Source of the DNA: a virus
Reading direction: 5' to 3' (one strand)
Length of the DNA: 64,000 nucleotides
IMG/VR virus record: IMGVR_UViG_3300035157_000753
Coordinates: 23,201 to 87,200 of that record
Made by a program: the position numbers and the translations under genes. Positions 26,632-32,071 of the stretch are shown here, in pieces. Position 1 is the stretch's first letter. The number at the start of each line of letters is the position of its first letter. Under the pieces are notes generated by a model. It had not been told where the DNA came from, did not search any database, and was given only the letters and a program-made list of their open reading frames with translations.

Positions 26632-26637
26632 TATACT
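26632..26637 (+). promoter_or_regulatory. -10 element of the second plus-strand mini-operon
   Basis: TATACT lies 30 bp before the ATG at 26667. The upstream bases (TTGGGTCGGATTTGCC) resemble those before the 27992 element (TGGGGTCGATTTTCATG), which suggests a shared promoter class. Confidence 0.5.
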
Positions 26638-26666
26638 TAAGAAGTCAACCAAAGCGATTCATTTTA

Positions 26667-26924
26667 ATGATCCTCAGACAACTCGGATCCAATCAGACCG
26701 AACTTTCTTTGAATAACGGAACCTCGTTATTTTTCTCCTACGAAACTCCCGTTGCTGGATTCTCTCCTGACTTGGGTTGGTTCAAAACCTCAACCTATTA
26801 TTCACGGACGACATCCAAGCACATCAACCAGTATTTCAAGCACGCTCCTAAAGACAAAATCAGAATTGTTTCAGATGATGTCATTTCCGAGATGTGTCAT
26901 CCAGACGATCGAATCAAGGTGTAG
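26667..26924 (+). CDS. Small conserved-type protein (DUF8033-like)
   Basis: The 85-residue product starts MILRQLGSNQTELSLNNGTS. The pattern LGSNQTEL, then LFFSYETPVAGF, STYYSRTTSKHINQY matches a small family I recall from phages, plasmids and bacteria (DUF8033 type), probably a compact beta-barrel-like fold. Function is unknown. The start lies downstream of the TATACT element, so the longer upstream frame is not used. It is the first of three genes in the unit. Confidence 0.6.
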   Translation: MILRQLGSNQTELSLNNGTSLFFSYETPVAGFSPDLGWFKTSTYYSRTTSKHINQYFKHAPKDKIRIVSDDVISEMCHPDDRIKV

Positions 26925-26933
26925 AATGTAGGT

Positions 26934-27089
26934 ATGAGAAATCTACAAATCACCGAATCTGAAGAAGAAGTCCTTGCTCAAATGGCGGTCTTCTTCTTCG
27001 ACTGCGGAATCCCTGATCACTTCGATCAGGACGCTTTCAATTCTCTCTTTGAGAAAATCACCGAACCTTCACCCTTCGATTATGTCTGA
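26934..27089 (+). CDS. Small acidic hypothetical protein
   Basis: The 51-residue product MRNLQITESEEEVLAQMAVF continues FFDCGIPDHFDQDAFNSLFE and ends PFDYV. It is acidic and helical. It starts 9 bp after the previous stop and overlaps the next gene by 8 bases. No family is recognised. Confidence 0.55.
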   Translation: MRNLQITESEEEVLAQMAVFFFDCGIPDHFDQDAFNSLFEKITEPSPFDYV

Positions 27090-27219
27090 AACCTACCTTG
27101 AAGATCTAGCAGAGGCAATCTTCGACCAAATCGTCACCGAGAATTTCAAAGACCTCACCAAATCAGAAGAGGCACTCATTTATGAAATTGCGTGTGATCG
27201 AGCATATGAGGGAGTCTAG
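27082..27219 (+). CDS. Small acidic hypothetical protein
   Basis: The 45-residue product starts MSETYLEDLAEAIFDQIVTE and ends ACDRAYEGV. It is helical and acidic. I chose ATG 27082, overlapping the previous gene's end by 8 bases; a longer frame upstream is a shadow of that gene. The stop lies inside the terminator hairpin. Confidence 0.55.
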   Translation: MSETYLEDLAEAIFDQIVTENFKDLTKSEEALIYEIACDRAYEGV

Positions 27220-27232
27220 CACTCCCTTTTTT
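27210..27232 (+). terminator. Rho-independent terminator
   Basis: GGGAGT, a 5-base loop and ACTCCC are followed by six T. The hairpin includes the stop codon of the 45-residue gene. Confidence 0.85.
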
Positions 27233-27259
27233 CCTGTCCCATTATTTTAAAAGAACACT

Positions 27260-27757
27260 ATGCCAAATTGGTGCAATAACAGACTCACAGTCTCAGGCGA
27301 AAATACTGCAGACGTTCAAAAGGTCAAATCCTTCTTTGAAAGCGATTCCCCATTTGCTGAAATCTACCCCGAACCCGATTGGTCAAAAATCCCACTCGCT
27401 GAGGATGACCTTAAATATCTTGGGCGACAGCGTGGCGAGGTTGGTGAACTCCCAGTCTATAAAGAATACAAATCCCCAAACGGCGAGGTTTGCCATAGGG
27501 GTTTAGAATTTGCGTCCACAGGAAATCAGGACGATCGCTGGTATAATTGGCGGTGCTATCATTGGGACACAAAATGGGACATCAACCGAGACCATATAGA
27601 ATGGGGTGATGAGGATGACGATTATTTCGTTTGCCATTTTGACACGGCATGGAGTCCACCAGAGGGCATCATTCACAAATTACGTGAAATGTTCCCTGAC
27701 CTCGGCATCTCATTATTTTATGATGAACCAGGAATGGAAATTGCTGGGTACGTCTAA
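27260..27757 (+). CDS. Api92-like (DUF1281-type) ferredoxin-fold protein
   Basis: The 165-residue product starts MPNWCNNRLTVSGENTADVQ, and later has YHWDTKWDIN, HFDTAWSPPEG, FPDLGISLFYDEPGMEIAGYV. MPNWC at the start, WGTKWD-like and TAWSPP motifs are characteristic of the Api92/DUF1281 family found on plasmids and phages. These proteins have a ferredoxin-like fold and no established role. The gene follows a terminator by 28 bp, so it should have its own promoter, though none is clear. Its stop overlaps the next start as TAATG. Confidence 0.75.
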   Translation: MPNWCNNRLTVSGENTADVQKVKSFFESDSPFAEIYPEPDWSKIPLAEDDLKYLGRQRGEVGELPVYKEYKSPNGEVCHRGLEFASTGNQDDRWYNWRCYHWDTKWDINRDHIEWGDEDDDYFVCHFDTAWSPPEGIIHKLREMFPDLGISLFYDEPGMEIAGYV

Positions 27758-27924
27758 TGAACCAATTTAGAATCGAATGCTCTGAGGTCAACTACTTCAC
27801 AGTTCTTGTTGAAGCAGAGACCGAAGAGCAAGCGAGGGAACTTGCCCACGCAAATATAAATGGATTCCCTGTTGAAATGGAATACGTCTCCGAATGGACG
27901 ATTGAGTCAGTAGAAGAACTCTAA
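27757..27924 (+). CDS. Small acidic hypothetical protein
   Basis: The 55-residue product MNQFRIECSEVNYFTVLVEA continues ETEEQARELAHANINGFPVE and ends EWTIESVEEL. The strand-helix-strand pattern with a TEEQARELA helix resembles short stand-alone domains found in cyanobacteria and their phages. It is coupled to the Api92-like gene by a TAATG overlap and followed by a terminator. Confidence 0.6.
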   Translation: MNQFRIECSEVNYFTVLVEAETEEQARELAHANINGFPVEMEYVSEWTIESVEEL

Positions 27925-27929
27925 AAAAT

Positions 27930-27968
27930 CCGGCCGCCGATGGACAGTTGAGAGACTGTCCATTTTTT
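27930..27968 (+). terminator. Island repeat copy C, acting as a terminator
   Basis: The segment begins ccggccgccgatggacagtt as in copy B, but here ATGGACAGT and ACTGTCCAT (27940-27963) form a perfect 9-bp stem with a 6-base loop, followed by TTTTT. It ends the Api92-like unit and stands about 25 bp upstream of the next -10 element. The same repeat thus serves as terminator and possible upstream promoter site. Confidence 0.75.
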
Positions 27969-27991
27969 CCCCCATGGGGTCGATTTTCATG

Positions 27992-27997
27992 TAATAT
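27992..27997 (+). promoter_or_regulatory. -10 element of the last plus-strand mini-operon
   Basis: TAATAT lies 6 bases before the ATG at 28004. Transcription would start at or next to this ATG, implying a leaderless message. Confidence 0.45.
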
Positions 27998-28003
27998 AAG
28001 AGT

Positions 28004-28180
28004 ATGAAATTCAACGACCAATTCACGATCACTCTCACCTCAGCACAGCACGATTTGCTGACATCCATTTTCAGTTCACTCGCTGATCTGGATTTGCCAC
28101 CCGCTGAGGATGACCAATTCGACTCCCTCTGGGATCAGGTCATAAACGCTGAACACAAAATCATCACTGAGGAATCATGA
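28004..28180 (+). CDS. Small acidic hypothetical protein
   Basis: The 58-residue product MKFNDQFTITLTSAQHDLLT continues with an acidic helical stretch (PPAEDDQFDSLWDQVINAEH). No Shine-Dalgarno site precedes the ATG and a -10 element lies 6 bases upstream, so it may be translated from a leaderless transcript. It overlaps the next gene as ATGA. No family is recognised. Confidence 0.55.
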   Translation: MKFNDQFTITLTSAQHDLLTSIFSSLADLDLPPAEDDQFDSLWDQVINAEHKIITEES

Positions 28181-28344
28181 GCATCATTTCTGAATTTTAC
28201 GGCGGTCTGCTAGAAAAGGGTTACACTGAGCGAGAAATTCGTGAGAGTGCCCAAAGACACCAGACCCGAACCGCGCCAGATTGGTTCAACGGAACCTATG
28301 AAGAATATCTGGACAAAATGCACGATTTTCTAAACGGGATTTAA
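28177..28344 (+). CDS. Small hypothetical protein
   Basis: The 55-residue product MSIISEFYGGLLEKGYTERE continues IRESAQRHQTRTAPDWFNGT and ends YLDKMHDFLNGI. It is mostly helical. Its start overlaps the previous stop (ATGA), and its stop lies in a terminator stem. Function unknown. Confidence 0.55.
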   Translation: MSIISEFYGGLLEKGYTEREIRESAQRHQTRTAPDWFNGTYEEYLDKMHDFLNGI

Positions 28345-28357
28345 CTCCCGTTTTTTT
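28332..28357 (+). terminator. Rho-independent terminator
   Basis: AAACGGGA and TCCCGTTT pair around a 6-base loop and the T run continues for four more bases. It ends the last plus-strand mini-operon. A second G/C-rich hairpin (GCCGCC-AG-GCGGC, about 28365-28377) followed by TTTTTT lies directly downstream as a possible back-up. Confidence 0.8.
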
Positions 28358-28397
28358 ATGCGATGCCGCCAGGCGGCTGACTTTTTTGATATCGCGG

Positions 28398-28437
28398 TCC
28401 AGCCGCCTGTGGACAATTCACTAACTGTCACAAGGGA
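28398..28437 (+). repeat. Island repeat, copy D
   Basis: The segment starts tccagccgcctgtggacaat and ends with actgtcacaagggac. It shares GCCGCC, GTGGACA and CTGTCACAAG with the other copies. It overlaps the 3' end of the minus-strand 60-residue gene. A weaker partial relative (AACTGTCACAA) occurs near 29133. Confidence 0.5.
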
Positions 28438-28603
28438 CGTAGTATACTAGTCCTTCTGTGAGATAATAGGAACAGATCTGCTCAAACTCTGGGTGAGATT
28501 TGTGCATGTCAGTGTCAAGCAATCCCTGAACTAAATCTATGCTTTCCTTCCAATCTAATCCCGATTCTTTATACTTAGTGATTAGTACTTCTATACTATT
28601 CAT
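28421..28603 (-). CDS. Small hypothetical protein
   Basis: The 60-residue product (MNSIEVLITKYKESGLDWKE...) is helical and acidic. I chose the ATG at 28603 because GGAGG lies 6 bases before it; the ATG two codons upstream touches that site. It overlaps the previous gene by 8 bases and ends inside repeat copy D. Function unknown. Confidence 0.55.
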   Translation of the reverse strand: MNSIEVLITKYKESGLDWKESIDLVQGLLDTDMHKSHPEFEQICSYYLTEGLVYYVPCDS

Positions 28604-28766
28604 AATCATCCTCCAAGTGATTCAGATCTTGTCTTATTCTATTAATATTGCTTATCTTGTCAGAATAGCCAGAATTGGCTAAATCCTCAAATTGTTCTAA
28701 TTCTCTCTTTTTTTGGCCAAATGATCCCTTTTTGCGATTACCGCGATAATCCCACGACTTTGCCAT
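28596..28766 (-). CDS. Small basic/acidic helical protein
   Basis: The 56-residue product MAKSWDYRGNRKKGSFGQKK continues RELEQFEDLANSGYSDKISN and ends DLNHLEDDYE. A basic N-terminus precedes two charged helices. It carries the ribosome-binding site of the next gene. Function unknown. Confidence 0.6.
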   Translation of the reverse strand: MAKSWDYRGNRKKGSFGQKKRELEQFEDLANSGYSDKISNINRIRQDLNHLEDDYE

Positions 28767-28801
28767 TTTTCTGTCCGTTTGTAGAAGTTTACAGGTTTTA
28801 A

Positions 28802-29056
28802 CTAAACTTGGGGCTTTTGAACTAAATCGCCACTTTTCAAAGAATCATTATAAAACCTTCCAAGTGACAGGGAAGTAGGATCTTCAACAAAACCTTCGAG
28901 CTTGGCTAAAAGAGTTTTGTTTGCGGGTTTCCACTCATACTCATAGGTTTTCTCATTCCCTGAGAAGTTGATGAATACCTTGGAACTCTGCACGACTATC
29001 TTGTCAATTGCAGAACTCAACTCGGCGATTTCAAATGTGTGCTTTTTGGCTGCCAC
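28802..29056 (-). CDS. Hypothetical protein under a consensus promoter
   Basis: The 84-residue product MAAKKHTFEIAELSSAIDKI continues VVQSSKVFINFSGNEKTYEY and ends KSGDLVQKPQV. It has a mixed alpha/beta pattern and no motif that I recognise. It is the first gene after a consensus sigma70 promoter, so it should be expressed early and strongly by host polymerase. Confidence 0.6.
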   Translation of the reverse strand: MAAKKHTFEIAELSSAIDKIVVQSSKVFINFSGNEKTYEYEWKPANKTLLAKLEGFVEDPTSLSLGRFYNDSLKSGDLVQKPQV

Positions 29057-29082
29057 GTTCTTTTTGGTTATCTACATTAGTA

Positions 29083-29111
29083 ATTATAATCGATCTCGCC
29101 TCACCTGTCAA
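29083..29111 (-). promoter_or_regulatory. Consensus sigma70 promoter
   Basis: On the minus strand TTGACA (29111-29106) is followed after exactly 17 bases by TATAAT (29088-29083), a full consensus match. The start codon of the 84-residue gene is 27 bp from the -10 element. The stretch 29112-29271 holds no gene that I can support; it contains a partial copy of the island repeat and a second TTGACA on the plus strand without a good -10. Confidence 0.9.
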
Positions 29112-29271
29112 CCAACCTCTGAGCCACTTCGAGAACTGTCACAAAACCACTTGACAAACTGGCACACTGCGGGCTTAGACCCCAAAGCACTCTGATACAA
29201 TAACAAAGTAAACCGCCCAACTACGTTTTTATTAACATTTCTTAAAAGGGTAGTATCCTTGAGTATCTTAC

Positions 29272-29868
29272 TCACAAAATACCTGGTCCTTCGCGGAATA
29301 CATCAAATATGAGGGAAATTCTATCGAATCTACCCATATTTTCTACCTTATGCATCGCGGAACTCTGGAAAATCATCAATTTACCCTCCGCCTGGGGTCT
29401 AGACTCATTCCGTACAGATAGCGTACAGATCTCAGCAGTAAATGGCAACTGACACCTCAGTCTCTGAGTATGACTATTAGGATCAGGGTCATAATGCCAT
29501 CCTAGAGATGCATCAGGTGCTAGTTTAACCATACCTACGTACATAGTTTCACCTAACCATGTCATTGTCTTTGCTAGTTTAGGTAATACTTCTACGTTCC
29601 TTGGGTATGGTGTACGATTAAAGAATAATGGTGCTATACTCCACTTACTATCTTCTGTTGCTAGTGGTGCAGTAAAGTATTCATCATATTGTATTTCATG
29701 TCCTTGATTACTTTCTTCTATGGTCTTCTTCTGGTATGATGTAAAGTCTCTCCACTCTAGTCCATAATGATTGCTATCCCACTCCTTCTTTAGAGTAGGA
29801 TAGACTGTATGTAATCCCTTTAGTCGTCCGTTGACTTCTTCAGGTTCATAGAAATAATCACCTTTCAT
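29272..29868 (-). CDS. 2OG-Fe(II) oxygenase, aspartyl/asparaginyl hydroxylase type
   Basis: The 198-residue product has H125-Y-D127 in GWHYDPDP, then QRLRCQLPF, a distal H173 in SSAMHKVENM and R183 in FDRISLIFDV. This is the iron (HxD...H) and 2-oxoglutarate (R) site of the AspH-like family, which hydroxylates protein side chains or small molecules. All key residues are visible. It overlaps the upstream 53-residue gene by 11 bases and is last in a seven-gene run from the tRNA. The substrate cannot be told from the sequence. Confidence 0.75.
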   Translation of the reverse strand: MKGDYFYEPEEVNGRLKGLHTVYPTLKKEWDSNHYGLEWRDFTSYQKKTIEESNQGHEIQYDEYFTAPLATEDSKWSIAPLFFNRTPYPRNVEVLPKLAKTMTWLGETMYVGMVKLAPDASLGWHYDPDPNSHTQRLRCQLPFTAEICTLSVRNESRPQAEGKLMIFQSSAMHKVENMGRFDRISLIFDVFREGPGIL

Positions 29869-30019
29869 TCGCTAGTTGTGTTGGTGATTTGGTTGTAGGA
29901 TTATGTGCCCATGCCGTACATATGTTATAGATCTCATTCCCTAGTCCTTCATGTGATAGTTCTAGGTAACATTGACGGCGACGTTCCATTTCGTCTTCTG
30001 TGGGGTGTTCTACACTCAT
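29858..30019 (-). CDS. Small hypothetical protein
   Basis: The 53-residue product MSVEHPTEDEMERRRQCYLE continues with a helical stretch (LSHEGLGNEIYNICTAWAHN). Its start overlaps the previous stop as ATGA. No family is recognised. Confidence 0.55.
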   Translation of the reverse strand: MSVEHPTEDEMERRRQCYLELSHEGLGNEIYNICTAWAHNPTTKSPTQLANER

Positions 30020-30222
30020 TTCTTTAACAGTTGCTTACTAGTTGTACCATACTGTGAATAGAGTTTGGCATCATTGATTGCATGATCCTCGCTCCTAAAC
30101 GGTCCATATGATTGTGGTACATCGGTGAATGACCAGTAAACTCCTTTTCTCTTTGGTTGTAATTCAACCAGTATGTCCTGATTCAGTACTGTGAACTGGA
30201 CTTTCTTGAGGGACTTTGCCAT
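30016..30222 (-). CDS. Small hypothetical protein
   Basis: The 68-residue product MAKSLKKVQFTVLNQDILVE continues with strand-like segments (LQPKRKGVYWSFTDVPQSYG) and a basic end. It overlaps the preceding gene by 59 bases, an unusual length, and the following gene by 4 bases. Function unknown. Confidence 0.5.
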   Translation of the reverse strand: MAKSLKKVQFTVLNQDILVELQPKRKGVYWSFTDVPQSYGPFRSEDHAINDAKLYSQYGTTSKQLLKK

Positions 30223-30424
30223 TTGGGATCCTTGGGGTGATTTGATCGTAATAGTCAGGATAGACTAAAACGTTAACTTGTTTAATGCCATGTAGTGTCC
30301 CTTCATCGGGCCACTCATGTGTACAGACTACGATATAATCACTACAAACGAAATTGATGTATGCACTGTCGTGCCCATCAAAGGAGACTGGATCTCCGAT
30401 CTTGAACTGATGTTTCTTAGGCAT
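30164..30424 (-). CDS. Small conserved-type phage protein
   Basis: The 86-residue product MPKKHQFKIGDPVSFDGHDS continues AYINFVCSDYIVVCTHEWPD. The KIGDPVSFDG start and the beta-rich pattern suggest a small SH3-like barrel, and I recall close relatives in T4-like cyanophages. The C-terminal 20 residues overlap the next gene and may be under weak selection. Its start shares base 30424 with the stop of the previous gene. Confidence 0.6.
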   Translation of the reverse strand: MPKKHQFKIGDPVSFDGHDSAYINFVCSDYIVVCTHEWPDEGTLHGIKQVNVLVYPDYYDQITPRIPNGKVPQESPVHSTESGHTG

Positions 30425-30630
30425 TAGTTACCAAAACCATTACCCTTATTTAACTCTGTTCTCTGTGCGTATAAACTACGCAACTCACGTTTCAACCTTG
30501 CTTCCTCTTCTCCCGTGTAGATATAGGACTGTTTTAAACACTCCTTGATCATTTTAATTTGTTTGGATAGAGTGCCGACTGATTGATACATCTGAGGTTT
30601 ACTGGATAATGGTTCTGGTCTAAGCTTCAT
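30424..30630 (-). CDS. Small helical hypothetical protein
   Basis: The 68-residue product has a charged helical middle (MIKECLKQSYIYTGEEEARL) and LKRELRSLYAQRTELNKGNG near the end, probably two antiparallel helices. It sits 4 bp after the 38-residue gene. Function unknown. Confidence 0.55.
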   Translation of the reverse strand: MKLRPEPLSSKPQMYQSVGTLSKQIKMIKECLKQSYIYTGEEEARLKRELRSLYAQRTELNKGNGFGN

Positions 30631-30634
30631 GTCA

Positions 30635-30751
30635 TCATAAGGCAGTTGCTACATCTTCCTCCACACAGTCTACGATATGGTCTAATACTTGCAATACTTC
30701 AGCACCACTGTTGGTGTTCTCAAGTAGAAAGAAAGCAAATGATTCAGACAT
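30635..30751 (-). CDS. Very small conserved-type protein
   Basis: The 38-residue product MSESFAFFLLENTNSGAEVL continues QVLDHIVDCVEEDVATAL. It is one helix-rich unit with hydrophobic and acidic faces. I recall similar tiny proteins in other cyanophages. It begins 31 bp downstream of the tRNA gene. Function unknown. Confidence 0.6.
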   Translation of the reverse strand: MSESFAFFLLENTNSGAEVLQVLDHIVDCVEEDVATAL

Positions 30752-30781
30752 GATGATAATAAAATGAGGTTTACATTTGAA

Positions 30782-30856
30782 TGGTGCCACAAGAGAGATT
30801 TGAACTCCCGACCTTGGCTTTACAAAAGCCCTGCACTACCGCTGTGCTATTGTGGC
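30782..30856 (-). tRNA. tRNA-Thr (anticodon UGU), CCA end encoded
   Basis: The minus strand folds as a complete cloverleaf. The acceptor stem GCCACAA pairs perfectly with TTGTGGC, the anticodon loop is TTTGTAA giving anticodon TGT, the T arm is GGGAG-TTCAAAT-CTCTC, and A-CCA follows. The anticodon stem has one weak outer pair. It reads ACA codons, frequent in the Thr-rich structural proteins of this window, which may explain its retention. Confidence 0.92.
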
Positions 30857-30969
30857 ATGTTATGGTAGTTTCCTATCGCCTCCATGTCTGAAACTACCAA
30901 AGGGACATGCAGCAGTAAGAGGTTCGACTTAAAGAGCAACTTGTGTGCTCACCCTTGCCTTACTCTCTT

Positions 30970-30997
30970 ATTATAGCAGATCGAGACTGCCATGCAA
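30970..30997 (-). promoter_or_regulatory. Sigma70-type promoter for the tRNA and following genes
   Basis: On the minus strand TTGCAT (30997-30992) is followed after 16 bases by TATAAT (30975-30970). The -10 element overlaps the stop codon of the nuclease-like gene and lies about 115 bp upstream of the tRNA. Confidence 0.55.
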
Positions 30998-31684
30998 TAC
31001 CCTATGTGCAGGTTTGTTGGCTGGCACACCATCCATTAGTCTGGTGATGATCGGTGCTAGTCTAGTCTTGAAGAAGTCAAAATACTCATCAATGGTAAAG
31101 GGCATATTATCTTCTCCTACCCATCTAAAGAGATCAGAGACACCATACACACCCACTCCAAGAGCAACATACTCTCTTGATATTTCTACTGGTATCTCTC
31201 TCTTGACTGGTATGAAATATCCCCTTTGTACCTCAGTATTATACTTCTCTCCTAATACTTCAGCGATTTGATGTATCTTCTCATTTGATGCACGTATCTT
31301 CTCTGTATCAAAATTCACATTGCACTTACTCTCTAGGTACATATGTGATGCATACATGAGTTCAGGTATAGTAAAGAAATGATCTATCTGTCTTGTTCTA
31401 CCATTGACATCAACACGATCACTATCTTCAATTAAATTACGTGACACACTATTATCAAGATCACTAATGACTGTGTTCCAAAACTTCTCTAGTCTACCAC
31501 CTACTGTAATGGATACAGACTGTGTAGATGGACGTGATCCTAGACCACATGCTTCTAGAATGAATGATTCTGTTGCCTTTGGTTTGATACTCTCAATGAG
31601 TGGAAGCAATGTTGCTTCCAAGTATTCAGTGGATGATAACATTGGAAAAATTGTAAGTAGGAATAGAGCGTATTCGTATAACAT
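30971..31684 (-). CDS. Putative PD-(D/E)XK endonuclease (restriction-enzyme-like)
   Basis: I chose ATG 31684 (MLYEYALFLLTIFPMLSSTE, 237 residues) because AGAGG lies 5 bases upstream. Residues D101 (RQID, then HFFTIPELM) and E118-S-K120 (YLESKCNVNFDTEK) have the order and 16-residue spacing of a PD-(D/E)XK nuclease active site. A glycine-containing LGSRPSTQSVSITVGGRLEK lies upstream, as in several type II restriction enzymes. A D12-class adenine methylase is encoded 370 bp upstream in the same operon, the normal partner of such an enzyme. I do not recognise the exact restriction family; a repair or host-DNA-degrading nuclease is the alternative. Confidence 0.5.
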   Translation of the reverse strand: MLYEYALFLLTIFPMLSSTEYLEATLLPLIESIKPKATESFILEACGLGSRPSTQSVSITVGGRLEKFWNTVISDLDNSVSRNLIEDSDRVDVNGRTRQIDHFFTIPELMYASHMYLESKCNVNFDTEKIRASNEKIHQIAEVLGEKYNTEVQRGYFIPVKREIPVEISREYVALGVGVYGVSDLFRWVGEDNMPFTIDEYFDFFKTRLAPIITRLMDGVPANKPAHRVLHGSLDLL

Positions 31685-31808
31685 TATAACCTCTTTCTCT
31701 CTTGATTTCAACTATACTGAAATCCTCGTCTTTGTCGTAGTCCACAATATTGATAGTCTCTTCAGGATCAAACTGTTCGAGATGATGAATTAACTGTCGT
31801 ACTAGCAT
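31626..31808 (-). CDS. Small hypothetical protein
   Basis: The 60-residue product MLVRQLIHHLEQFDPEETIN has a start typical of a small family (LxxxLxxFDPxxxV) seen in phages, followed by the strand-like VDYDKDEDFSIVEIKRERGY. Its last 59 bases overlap the nuclease-like gene in another frame, so the C-terminus may be poorly conserved. Function unknown. Confidence 0.5.
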   Translation of the reverse strand: MLVRQLIHHLEQFDPEETINIVDYDKDEDFSIVEIKRERGYNVIRIRSIPTYNFSNVIIH

Positions 31809-32020
31809 CTTGACTGCTCATACTCTGTAACAACATCAGTAACTAACTGCTTATGAATGTAGAATAGTTTACCTAGGTCAACATCCTCTAGTTCAGTCCA
31901 CTCAGATACATAATCAGTTTGATCTAGATCAGGTGTACCATCAGTAAATGTAGGGCATGAGCAGAACTCATCCTCATCATCTAACCAGAAGTGTCTACCG
32001 AAATGCAATGAAGCGATCAT
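31802..32020 (-). CDS. Small acidic hypothetical protein
   Basis: The 72-residue product MIASLHFGRHFWLDDEDEFC continues through an acidic stretch (TDYVSEWTELEDVDLGKL). It has three Cys and no motif that I recognise. It overlaps the next start by 7 bases and follows a promoter-like TATAAT. Its place between methylase and nuclease is where a controller protein often lies, but it has no visible helix-turn-helix. Confidence 0.5.
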   Translation of the reverse strand: MIASLHFGRHFWLDDEDEFCSCPTFTDGTPDLDQTDYVSEWTELEDVDLGKLFYIHKQLVTDVVTEYEQSRC

Positions 32021-32041
32021 GTGAACTGTGTAACTATGATT

Positions 32042-32071
32042 ATTATAGTCTCTTTATGCAGCATCTTGCAA
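32042..32071 (-). promoter_or_regulatory. Sigma70-type promoter after the adenine methylase gene
   Basis: On the minus strand TTGCAA (32071-32066) is followed after 18 bases by TATAAT (32047-32042), 22 bp before the 72-residue gene. The -35 lies inside the methylase coding end. It would let the nuclease-like gene be transcribed separately from the methylase. Confidence 0.55.

Noticed and set aside
27797-28021. Minus-strand open frame opposite the plus-strand island
   Set aside because: It runs antisense through a terminator and a promoter and has no ribosome-binding site.
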